This document shows positions 43,229 to 51,115 of a stretch of DNA of 64,000 nucleotides, one piece after another; position 1 is the first letter of the stretch; each line of letters begins with the position of its first letter. Under the pieces are notes generated by a model that was not told where the DNA came from, ran no database searches, and saw only the letters and a program-made list of their open reading frames with translations. A program made the translations under genes and the position numbers. This stretch comes from Rhodanobacteraceae bacterium (GTDB lineage: Bacteria; Pseudomonadota; Gammaproteobacteria; Xanthomonadales; SZUA-5), in contig JADJPR010000002.1 of NCBI GenBank assembly GCA_016713135.1, positions 248,001-312,000 on the forward strand, in the 5' to 3' direction.

Positions 43229-43678
43229 TCAGGCGCGCAGGCGGGCCTTCATGTGGATCGGGCGCTGCCGGCGCATCCACACGACCAGGGCAACCAGGGC
43301 AAGGAAAGGCGTGAGGCGCCTGGACCAGAGCATGCGGGATTGCGCAGAGCTGCGGGACTCGCCGAAGAACATGGCATCGGCCCCTTGCGGGAAATCCTTG
43401 ATCCGCGGCGCCAGCGGTGCAGCAGCCGCTGCGGCAGTGGCATCACCCAGCGTCGACAGCCCAGGCAGCCCGCGCAACGCCGAACCTGCTGCGATGTAAG
43501 CCTCAACGATCGGCGAGTCGTTCCTGATCGCGTTGCTGAAGGCACTCCCGACCTCGGAGTGTCCTGCCAGGGCGGCATACGTGAAACAGTTGTGCAGCAG
43601 GTTGATGATCAGCAGGCCAATCGCAGCCGTGGAGGGCAGATAACCTGCGTAAGTCGAACGACCGCGCCCGCGCAGCAT
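43229..43678 (-). CDS. Small membrane protein, unknown function
   Basis: The 149-residue product has one hydrophobic helix near 18-40, a soluble Ala-rich central stretch, and a second helix at about 122-136 (FLALVALVVWM) with a basic tail (RRQRPIHMKARLRA). A GGGAGAGG lies 13 to 16 bases before the ATG, rather far. No family is recognised. Codon use resembles neighbours. It is divergent from the following response-regulator gene by 169 bases. Confidence 0.5.
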   Translation of the reverse strand: MLRGRGRSTYAGYLPSTAAIGLLIINLLHNCFTYAALAGHSEVGSAFSNAIRNDSPIVEAYIAAGSALRGLPGLSTLGDATAAAAAAPLAPRIKDFPQGADAMFFGESRSSAQSRMLWSRRLTPFLALVALVVWMRRQRPIHMKARLRA

Positions 43679-43847
43679 GGACCACCCCTCTCCCTGAGTC
43701 TCGAGTGACTAGCCTAACATCGGGCGCGAAGGCGTTAGCGGACGCGGATCGCAGCATGCGCCATGAAGCCGGCGTAAGCTGATCGAGAGCACAAACGGCC
43801 ACCGCGAGACAGCGCAGAATGTGAGCCAGGAAACGGGAGAAGAGCGC

Positions 43848-46394
43848 ATGAACGCAAGCGCCGGGCAGCAACTCGAAGGTAGCGACGCTCATCTGGAGCG
43901 CGCGCACGAGGAGCTCAGGCAACACGCCACCAGCCTGGTCCAGGCCTGGGAGAAGCTCAATGCCAGCCGCTGGAGCGCTGCGCATGGCCGTGGGCTGCAG
44001 TTGGCCGCCAAGCAACTGGTGCGCGCCTGCGACCGCCTGCGCCTGTCGCTGAGCCGCAAGGCGGGCGAGCTCGAGACCTTCGTCCGGGTCTTCGTCGACA
44101 CCTCGCTGACGCCCAACCACGAGCAGCTGCGCACGCTTTCTGCGCTGGTCAGCACATTGGCAAGCACCGCGCTCGCACTCGACATGGTCCAGGCACGCGG
44201 CGCTGGCCTCAAGCCGGCGGCAACTGCGGCGACGTCGCCACCCACCGCAGCGCCCACTCCATTGCCGTCACCGGCAACCACCAGCGCACCCGCACGGCCG
44301 TCACCGACGGTACCGGCCAAGCGGCGACAGCGCCACGACGAGATGATCGTTCTGGTGGGCGACGGCGCCGAGTTCGGAATCGACCTTGGCCCGGCATTCA
44401 CCGAGCACGGCTACTCCGTCCGCAGCTTCCTGCACGCGGACCAGGCGCTGGGGTTGCTGTCCGGCGCCGTGCCGCGCGCGATGGTCGTCGGCGCGGCGTT
44501 CTCCAACATCGTGCCGCAGTTGCGCGCCCTGGCAGCCGCACGTGCCGAACTCGGAGAGGCCCATCGCGAACCGACGCTCGCGGTGGTGGCGCCGCGGCAG
44601 GATCTGGGCCGGCGCCTCGTGGCCTTGCGCCAGGGCGTGAAGTACTTCGAGCCGCCACTGGACCCGCTGGCGATGTTGGTCGCGCTGACCAGCGAAGCGG
44701 TGGTGACCGGATCGTCCAGTCGCGTGCTGCTGGTCGACGGCGACCGTAGCCGCGGACACGAGGCAGCAACCTGGCTCAAGGACGCGGGCTACACGGTGCG
44801 CCTGTGCCAGGGTTCGGACGACGGCCTGTCGGCGATCGGAGAGTTCAAGCCGCAGGTGGCGGTGATCGATGCCGACATGCGCGGCGCCGAATCGATGAAG
44901 CTGCTGCACGGCCTGCGCGACGACCCCACCAGCGCCGACATCCCGGTGGTGCTGGTGGCCAGTTCGCGCGAACTGGCCTTGCGCGAGCAAGCGATTGCCG
45001 GCGGCGCCGACGAGTATCTGCTCAAGCCGCTGAAGCCGCGTCATCTGATCAGCGTGATCGAGTCGCGCCTCAAGCGCAGCAAGCGCTTCGCCCCCAAGCG
45101 CACGGTCGCGCGCGACGAATCCACCGGGCTGTATCCGCGGCGCGAGTTCATCGAGCGCGCGGACTCGGCGCGCGGCCAGCCAGGCGCGGTCATCCTCTAC
45201 ATCGTCCTCGACGAGCACGAAACCTTGCGCAAATCGCTTGGCATCTCGGGCCAGAGCCGGCTGGACATCGCCGTCGGCCAGGCACTCAAGGAGCATCTGC
45301 GCGCCGAAGACCTGCCCTCGCTCTACCAGGACTGCCGTTACCTGGTACTGCTGCGGCGAAGCGACCGCGCCGCCGCGCTGGCCAGCGCCGAAGCCCTGCG
45401 CGAGAGCCTGCTGCGGCGCCGGATCCAGATCGGCGACAAGGAGTTGTCGCTGAAAGCCAGTCTGGGCCTGGCCAACCTGGACGGTGAATCGGCCGATACC
45501 GGCGTGCAGAACGCCGAGGCGGCCGCGCTGGCGGCGATCCACCTGGGCGGCGATCGCTGCATGTGGTTCGAGGTGTCCAGCGCCAGCCTGATCCCGGCCG
45601 AGCGCGACGCCCAGTTGCGCGGTCTGTTGCAGAGCCGTCGCTTCGGCCAGCACATGGAGATCCGCGGCGCGCCGCTGATCCCGCTGCGAGGGCGCGTGCC
45701 CGGCCAGTACGAACTGGTACTTGGCTGGCGTCCGGGCGGCACCGGCCAGCCTGCCGCGAGCCAGGACGACCTGATCCGCGTCGCCCGCGAGATTGGCTGC
45801 GTCACGGATGTGGACCGCTTCATCATCGGCGAGGCGCTCAGCGTGCGTGCCGACTTGCTCAAGCGTGGGCGTCAGGTGCGGCTGGTCGTCGATCTTTCGC
45901 CGTGGGCGTTGGACGACGGCACCCTGGCCGGCCATCTGGAGCAGTTGCTTCAGGAGCGGCGGCAATCCGGCACGGGCATTGCACTGACGCTGCCGGCCGT
46001 GGTGCTGGGTGATCGCATGGAGGCTCTGATTGCGTTCGCTCAGCGCCTCAAGCCACTGGCAATCCGCGTAGGTCTCAAGGACATCGGCCGCGACCTGACG
46101 CTGGTGCAGCGGCTGCGCGGCGTGCCGATCGACTACCTGCGGCTCTCACCCGAGTTGTCGACCAGTACCGGCAGCAGCGAGCGCGCGACTGAATTGCTCA
46201 CTGCACTGATCCGTCGCGCGCACCAGAGCAGCATGATCATGATTGCCAGTTCGGTGGATAGCCGCGAGCAGATCGCTCAGTTGCTGTCCGCCGGCGTCGA
46301 CTACGCCGAGAGCCCGACGCTCGGCTCGCCCACCACGCTGTTCGACTTCGAGTTCTCGCGCTGGATGACGGAGCAGCGGCCAGCGGCGGGGTGA
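43848..46394 (+). CDS. Response regulator with degenerate REC, GGDEF and EAL domains
   Basis: The 848-residue cytosolic protein has a helical N-terminus resembling an Hpt bundle (about 8-110), a Pro/Ala linker, a degenerate receiver (about 165-281, no phospho-Asp), a second receiver (about 287-407) with the acceptor in VAVIDADMRG and the LLKPLKP lysine, a degenerate GGDEF (about 423-575, YQDCRYLVLL in place of RxGGDEF) and a degenerate EAL (about 581-846, no EAL, no DDFG; LRLS in place of LKID). It probably binds or senses rather than makes c-di-GMP. GGGAGAAGAGCGC precedes the ATG; an earlier GTG at 43821 is possible. Confidence 0.8.
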   Translation: MNASAGQQLEGSDAHLERAHEELRQHATSLVQAWEKLNASRWSAAHGRGLQLAAKQLVRACDRLRLSLSRKAGELETFVRVFVDTSLTPNHEQLRTLSALVSTLASTALALDMVQARGAGLKPAATAATSPPTAAPTPLPSPATTSAPARPSPTVPAKRRQRHDEMIVLVGDGAEFGIDLGPAFTEHGYSVRSFLHADQALGLLSGAVPRAMVVGAAFSNIVPQLRALAAARAELGEAHREPTLAVVAPRQDLGRRLVALRQGVKYFEPPLDPLAMLVALTSEAVVTGSSSRVLLVDGDRSRGHEAATWLKDAGYTVRLCQGSDDGLSAIGEFKPQVAVIDADMRGAESMKLLHGLRDDPTSADIPVVLVASSRELALREQAIAGGADEYLLKPLKPRHLISVIESRLKRSKRFAPKRTVARDESTGLYPRREFIERADSARGQPGAVILYIVLDEHETLRKSLGISGQSRLDIAVGQALKEHLRAEDLPSLYQDCRYLVLLRRSDRAAALASAEALRESLLRRRIQIGDKELSLKASLGLANLDGESADTGVQNAEAAALAAIHLGGDRCMWFEVSSASLIPAERDAQLRGLLQSRRFGQHMEIRGAPLIPLRGRVPGQYELVLGWRPGGTGQPAASQDDLIRVAREIGCVTDVDRFIIGEALSVRADLLKRGRQVRLVVDLSPWALDDGTLAGHLEQLLQERRQSGTGIALTLPAVVLGDRMEALIAFAQRLKPLAIRVGLKDIGRDLTLVQRLRGVPIDYLRLSPELSTSTGSSERATELLTALIRRAHQSSMIMIASSVDSREQIAQLLSAGVDYAESPTLGSPTTLFDFEFSRWMTEQRPAAG

Positions 46395-46399
46395 GGAGC

Positions 46400-46549
46400 G
46401 GTGTTGGTGGGTGTTGGTGTTGGTGTTGGTGTTGGTTGTTGGTTGTTGGCAGCAAAGCCGAAGCAGCGCCAACAACCATCAACCGCCAACCAGCGCCCCC
46501 TCGCCCACCGGCTCTAATCCAACACCAACACCAACAACCAACACCCGCC
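46400..46549. repeat. GTGTTGGT palindrome filling a convergent gap
   Basis: Left arm is a run of TGTTGG hexamers and TTGTTGG heptamers (46400-46449) then CAGC; the right arm is CCAACACCAACACCAACAAC, CAACACCCG (46519-46548). It begins six bases after one stop codon and ends two bases before the other. The whole gap between the two genes is the element. Confidence 0.8.
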
Positions 46550-46550
46550 T

Positions 46551-46895
46551 TCAGCCTTTTACTCGCGCCGCCTTGAGCTCCCGGGTGCGCCACCACAAGC
46601 CGATGAAATAGACCGTGGCGAGCGCCACCTCCGCCAGCGCCCAGCCGCGCACGGCGGGCGTGGCGAAGGCCTCCATCGCACCATGGGCCAGGTAGACCCA
46701 GGCCGCGATGCCGCCATAGATCCACAGCCCGCGCAGGCGGAAGGCCCAGGCGGCGACGAAGGGCAGCAGCGGCGCCAGCGCGACAGCGGCGAAGCCGGCA
46801 GCCGCGCGCGCGTCGGGAGCGATTGCCCAGGCATAGGCCAGCCGCAGCAGAACCAGCGCAGCCAGGCTGACGGCGCAGATCCGGGCCGGGCTCAT
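46551..46895 (-). CDS. DUF2069 membrane protein
   Basis: A 114-residue protein with four hydrophobic helices, a family found mainly in gammaproteobacteria next to wrbA. The ATG overlaps the stop of the quinone reductase gene by four bases, so the two are translationally coupled. The function is unknown. Confidence 0.85.
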   Translation of the reverse strand: MSPARICAVSLAALVLLRLAYAWAIAPDARAAAGFAAVALAPLLPFVAAWAFRLRGLWIYGGIAAWVYLAHGAMEAFATPAVRGWALAEVALATVYFIGLWWRTRELKAARVKG

Positions 46896-47491
46896 GCGCG
46901 GTCCAGCCGGCGGGCGATGTCGGCCACGCGCCGCCCGAGAGCGCGCGCCAGCGTCTTCTCGTCGTCGCTCAGTTGCACCTCGCCGTGGCTGCGCGCCAGG
47001 TGCGCGGCGCCATAGGGCGAGCCGCCGCCGGTGGTGCGCGTCAGCGCGGGCTCGCTGTACGGCAGCCCCACCAGCAGCATCCCGTGGTGCAGCAGCGGCA
47101 GCATCATCGACAACAGGGTGCTCTCCTGGCCACCGTGCGGGCTGCTGGTGGAGGTGAACACTGCCGCCGGCTTGCCCGCCAGGGCGCCGCTCAGCCATAG
47201 AGCAGCGGTGCTATCCAAAAAGTGCTTCAACGGCGCCGCCATGTTGCCGAAGCGCGTGGGGCTGCCGAGTATCAGCCCGCGACAGTCAGCCAGATCGTCC
47301 ACATTGACGAAGGGTGGGCCGTCTGCCGGCACTTCGGGGGCACTGTGGCTACCCGCGGCCGCCACCAGTTCCGGCACCGTCCGCACCCGCGCATGCATGC
47401 CGTCGATCTCCTCGACACCACTGGCAATGCGCCGCGCCAGCTGCGCGGTGCTGCCGTGGCGGCTGTAGTACAGGACCAGAATGAAGGGCAT
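46892..47491 (-). CDS. WrbA-family NAD(P)H:quinone oxidoreductase
   Basis: The 199-residue flavodoxin-fold protein has ILVLYYSRHGSTAQLARRIASGVEE for FMN phosphate binding, LILGSPTRFGNMAAPLKHFLDST, and STSSPHGGQESTLLSMMLPLLHHGM, the family signatures. WrbA proteins reduce quinones by two electrons and limit oxidative stress. It is coupled to DUF2069 and divergent from a BrkB-like gene. This three-gene neighbourhood is common in Lysobacterales. Confidence 0.92.
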   Translation of the reverse strand: MPFILVLYYSRHGSTAQLARRIASGVEEIDGMHARVRTVPELVAAAGSHSAPEVPADGPPFVNVDDLADCRGLILGSPTRFGNMAAPLKHFLDSTAALWLSGALAGKPAAVFTSTSSPHGGQESTLLSMMLPLLHHGMLLVGLPYSEPALTRTTGGGSPYGAAHLARSHGEVQLSDDEKTLARALGRRVADIARRLDRA

Positions 47492-47619
47492 CGACAGCTC
47501 GGCGCAGCGCGGAAACCGTGCATGCTACCTGCCCTGCACGTGGACCACCTGCGAATGCGCGTCCCCTGCCGCGGCCTTGCCACGTAAACTCGCCTTCCAG
47601 TCCCCGCGCCCGAAGCCGC

Positions 47620-48933
47620 ATGCGTTCCAGGATCGCCACCGCCCTCAAGCGCCCGACCGAGCAGACGCTGGCTTTCGCGCGCTTCCTCGCCCGGCGCTTC
47701 AACGACGACCAATGCTTCGAAGCGGCCGGCGCGCTGTCCTTCACGACGGTCTTTGCCCTGGTCCCGCTGCTGACGGTGACGATCAGCGTGCTCGCTTCAT
47801 TTCAGGAGTTCGAGCGCTTCATCGATGCCCTGACCGACTGGGTGTTCAAGCACTTCGTGCCGGCGGTTGGCGAGCAGATCGAGACCGAGCTGCTGGCCTT
47901 CATCGACAAGGCCTCGCAGCTGACAGCCGTGGGCATCGCCGCCCTGTTCGTCAGCGGCCTGCTGCTGGTCACCTCGATCGAACACTCGTTCAACCGCATC
48001 TGGCGGGTGGTCGCGCCGCGCCGCGCGCTGGCCCGCTTCGTGGTGTTCTGGGCCGCGCTGACGCTGGGGCCACTGCTGGTCGGGGCGGGCCTCGCGGTCA
48101 GCTCGGCGCTCCTCGCCAGTCCTTATCTCGCGGCACTGTCCGCGCGCTTCGGACTGGAGTCGATGGCGCTCGCGGCGCTGCCTTTCCTGGTGACCTTCGC
48201 CGCCGCCTCGCTGGCCTATCTGATCGTGCCGAATTGCCCAGTGCGGCTGCGCCACGCGCTGCTCGGGGGCTTGTTCTGCGCAGCTGCATTCGAGGTGGCC
48301 AAGTGGGGCTTCGCCCAGTTCATCGGGCGCTTCGCGAGTTACCAGCAGATCTACGGCGCGGCGGTGGCGCTGATCCCGGTCACCTTGTTGTGGATCTATG
48401 TCTCCTGGGTGGTGGCACTGCTCGGCGCCTCGCTGACCGCGGCGCTCGGCGCCTTCGCGCATGAGGCAACCAAGCGCGACTTGCCCGAGCGCGAGCGCTT
48501 CCCGGCCCTGCTGCGCCTGCTGGCCCGCCTGCGCGAGGCGCAGCTGCAGGGTGTCGGGCTGTCGGTGGGCGAATTGGCCGGGCGCCTGCCGGATGTGCCG
48601 GAATCGACCATCGCTGACTTGCTTGGCACGCTGGAACGCGAACGCATCGCCCAGCGCACCGACATCGGCAGCTGGATCCTCTCGCGCGACCCGGAAATCG
48701 TGCGCATTCGCGCCCTTTACCGCGGCGGCGGCTTCCTGCTCCCGCTGTCCGATGGCAAGCACACCCACACGCCGGCAAGCAACGTCGATGCACGCGTGCG
48801 CCAGATGTGCGAGAACGCGGCGCAGGCGGCCGAGCGCCAGTTCGATCAGGCGCTGGCCGAGTTGTTCCGCAAGCCGGGCGCGCGGCGCGACGATCCCTCG
48901 GCCAGCCTGCCGGTCGAGCAGCCGCCAAACTGA
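47620..48933 (+). CDS. YihY/BrkB-family membrane protein
   Basis: The 437-residue product has the FNDDQCFEAAGALSFTTVFALVPLLTV signature at about 27-54, six predicted transmembrane helices up to about residue 285, and a cytoplasmic C-terminal domain (about 290-437) with a winged-helix look (SVGELAGRLPDVPESTIADLLGTLE). Its once-proposed RNase BN identity was withdrawn; function is unknown. The extended C-terminus is shared by a subgroup. Confidence 0.9.
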   Translation: MRSRIATALKRPTEQTLAFARFLARRFNDDQCFEAAGALSFTTVFALVPLLTVTISVLASFQEFERFIDALTDWVFKHFVPAVGEQIETELLAFIDKASQLTAVGIAALFVSGLLLVTSIEHSFNRIWRVVAPRRALARFVVFWAALTLGPLLVGAGLAVSSALLASPYLAALSARFGLESMALAALPFLVTFAAASLAYLIVPNCPVRLRHALLGGLFCAAAFEVAKWGFAQFIGRFASYQQIYGAAVALIPVTLLWIYVSWVVALLGASLTAALGAFAHEATKRDLPERERFPALLRLLARLREAQLQGVGLSVGELAGRLPDVPESTIADLLGTLERERIAQRTDIGSWILSRDPEIVRIRALYRGGGFLLPLSDGKHTHTPASNVDARVRQMCENAAQAAERQFDQALAELFRKPGARRDDPSASLPVEQPPN

Positions 48934-49001
48934 ATCTGTCAGTCATCGGCCGTGCGCCCGGTCGGCTGCATACTCCAACAGTCCGTCTCGAGGCTCTGCG
49001 C

Positions 49002-49466
49002 ATGTCGAATCGTTTCCGCACGCTCCTGCTGTCCCTTGCCCTGGTTGGCAGCAGCGCCGGCGCCGCGCCGGTGGAGCTGTCGTTACCCACCCTGGATGGC
49101 AAGACCTTCGATGTCGCCGCGCTGCGCGGACAGTGGATCGTGGTGAACTACTGGGCCACCTGGTGCGGGCCATGCATCAAGGAGATGCCGGAGCTGGACG
49201 AACTCGATCACGCGCGCGAGGACGTCAGCGTGATCGGCCTGGCCTTCGAGGAAACCACCCCGGAGGACCTCAAGGCCTTCATCGCGGAGCGCAAGATCAG
49301 CTACGCCATCGCCGCCGTGGACGTCTACGCCCCGCCCGCTGCCTTCGCCGTGCCCAAGGGTCTGCCGACCACCCATCTGATCGGCCCGGACGGCGAGCTC
49401 AAGCAGAGCTTCCTCGGCCCGGTCACCCGCGCCGACCTCGAGCGCGCGATCGACGCCGCCAGGTAA
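49002..49466 (+). CDS. TlpA-like exported thioredoxin
   Basis: A 154-residue protein with a signal peptide (cut near AGAAP, about 21) and a thioredoxin fold with WCGPC at 54-58 and a cis-Pro region GLPTTHLIGPDG. It is expected to be periplasmic and to act as a thiol reductase or in cytochrome c maturation. It precedes the acylphosphatase gene by 7 bases. Confidence 0.9.
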   Translation: MSNRFRTLLLSLALVGSSAGAAPVELSLPTLDGKTFDVAALRGQWIVVNYWATWCGPCIKEMPELDELDHAREDVSVIGLAFEETTPEDLKAFIAERKISYAIAAVDVYAPPAAFAVPKGLPTTHLIGPDGELKQSFLGPVTRADLERAIDAAR

Positions 49467-49473
49467 ACGCGCA

Positions 49474-49740
49474 ATGCCCACCCGGCGCTTCCTCGTCAGC
49501 GGCCGTGTGCAGGGTGTCAGCTACCGCGCCGCAACCCGCAACGAAGCACGCGCGCTGGGCATCCACGGGCACGCACGCAACCTGCCCGACGGCCGCGTCG
49601 AGGTGCTCGCCCAGGGCAGCGACGAAGCCCTGGCGAAGCTCGAAAGCTGGCTCTGGCGCGGCCCCCTGCTGGCAAGGGTCGATGCGGTGGAGGCGGCGGA
49701 TGTGGATGCGCCGGTGGCGGGTGGGTTCGTGATCGGGTGA
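49474..49740 (+). CDS. acyP: Acylphosphatase
   Basis: The 88-residue product has SGRVQGVSYRAATRNEA with the catalytic Arg18 and the partner Asn36 in HARNLPDGRVEVLAQG. It hydrolyses acyl phosphates. Length and motifs are standard. It is probably co-transcribed with the thioredoxin gene. The frame is followed by a long repeat-filled gap. Confidence 0.95.
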   Translation: MPTRRFLVSGRVQGVSYRAATRNEARALGIHGHARNLPDGRVEVLAQGSDEALAKLESWLWRGPLLARVDAVEAADVDAPVAGGFVIG

Positions 49741-49768
49741 ACGCTTCTTACCAGACTGCGTGAAGGCT

Positions 49769-50189
49769 GGTTGTAGATTGTGGGTTGTGGGTTGTGGGTT
49801 GTGGGCAGCAAGGCTGGTATTCGCGAACATGTGGGACTTCCGGCCGCCCCTGCCGGTGCGCTTTTTCGCGCAGCGAACTGTCGCGCGCCCTTGCCTGCTT
49901 GTTTGTCAGCAAAGGACGCCAAGGGCGCAAAGAAGAGCGTCCTGGGCTGCTCAACATTCCCATGCCACGGATCCGGCAATCGATTTGGCTCTACTTTGCG
50001 CCCTTTGCGTTCTTTGCGGACAAAAGTCTTTTATTTCAGATGCTTGAATCAACTGCGGTGGGAGCGGACTCCGTCCGCGATCTCTTCCCATCGGTCACCG
50101 GAAGCAGATCGCGGCTGAAGCCGCTCCCACGGGCTGCCGGCTCGCCTGCTTCGCTGCCCGTAACCCAGAACCCGGCAACCCACAACCGG
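49769..50189. repeat. Large composite palindrome, acyP-ppk2 convergent gap
   Basis: Outer arms: TTGTAGA, then four TTGTGGG units and CAGC (49769-49809), against GCTG, then inverse units of TTACGGG, TTCTGGG, TTGCCGG and TTGTGGG type and CCGG (50153-50189). Inside lies one GCAAAGGAC element (49831-50038), then facing REP-like palindromes at 50058-50082 and 50107-50130. The gap holds no gene. Confidence 0.88.
49831..50038 (+). repeat. Dispersed GCAAAGGAC element, copy 3
   Basis: Begins GTGGGACTTCCGGCCGCCCC, continues with TTCGCGCAGCGAACTG, then AAAGGACGCCAAGGGCGCAA, a conserved loop (CATTCCCATGCCACGGATCC, then GATTTGGCTCTACTTTGCG) and the inverse arm ending TTTGCGGAC. Arms are slightly diverged (GGGCGC units) but both carry the change (GCGCCCTTTGCG). 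Confidence 0.82.
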
Positions 50190-50212
50190 CGCACAACCGC
50201 CAGTCCGCCGCC

Positions 50213-51028
50213 TCAGTACACCGCCTTCGCCCTGGCCACGCGCTTGGGATAGCTCTCCTTCGCCGGCTTCTTTGTCAGCGGCGGCAATTCGAGCGGTTCG
50301 AGCGCCACCTCGTGGTCCGGCAGGTGGTCGAGCAGGTGGCGGATGAAGTTCAGCCTGCCGCGCTTCTGGTCGTTCATGTCGACCAGGGTCCACGGTGCTT
50401 CGGGCACGTCGGTGGCCTCGAACATCGCGTCGCGTGCCGCGGTGTAATCGCGATATTTGCCGCGCGCGGCGAGGTCGATCGGCGAGATCTTCCAGCGCTT
50501 CACCGGATCGCTCAGGCGCTCGGCGAGGCGTTCTTCCTGCGCCTGCTGGTCGCAGGCGAACCAGTACTTGAACAGCAGGATGCCGTTGTCGACGAGCATG
50601 CGCTCGAAGCGCGGGCAGTCTTCCAGGAAGCGCCGGTATTCCTCGTCATTGCAGAAGCCCATGACCTTCTCGACGCCGGCGCGGTTGTACCAGCTGCGGT
50701 CGAACAGCACGATCTCGCCAGCGCTCGGCAGGTGTTCCACATAGCGCTGGAAATACCACTGGGTCTTCTCGCGGTCGCTCGGCTTGGACAGGGCGACCAC
50801 GCGGCAGGCGCGCGGATTGAGGCAATCGGCGATGGCGTTGATGGCCCCGCCCTTGCCAGCGGTGTCGCGGCCCTCGAACAGCACCACCAGGCGCTGGCCG
50901 GTGTGCTGCAGCCAGCGGTGCATGACATTCAGCTCTTCCTGCAAGGGCTCCAGCGCCTTGCGGTAGTCCTTGCCGCTCATCTCGCCCATCGGATGCTCCA
51001 TGGCGCCTGGTGCGCCGTCGAAAGCCAT
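50213..51028 (-). CDS. Polyphosphate kinase 2 family protein
   Basis: PPK2 enzymes transfer phosphate between polyphosphate and nucleotides. The 271-residue single-domain product has Walker A FEGRDTAGKGGAI (about 51-63), Walker B VLFDRSWYNRAGVE (about 106-119) and the lid with RLAERLSDPVKRWKISPID. It belongs to the one-domain group; whether it is AMP-, ADP- or GDP-specific cannot be told. A Met at 51001 is an alternative start. It is divergent from the sensor at 51116. Confidence 0.92.
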   Translation of the reverse strand: MAFDGAPGAMEHPMGEMSGKDYRKALEPLQEELNVMHRWLQHTGQRLVVLFEGRDTAGKGGAINAIADCLNPRACRVVALSKPSDREKTQWYFQRYVEHLPSAGEIVLFDRSWYNRAGVEKVMGFCNDEEYRRFLEDCPRFERMLVDNGILLFKYWFACDQQAQEERLAERLSDPVKRWKISPIDLAARGKYRDYTAARDAMFEATDVPEAPWTLVDMNDQKRGRLNFIRHLLDHLPDHEVALEPLELPPLTKKPAKESYPKRVARAKAVY

Positions 51029-51115
51029 TGCGGCCAGCCTACGTGAATTCCCCGGCGTGCGGAAAGCCGCCTTCGCCACTGCCAACTGCCCTCGTCGGCT
51101 GGATACACTGCACCG

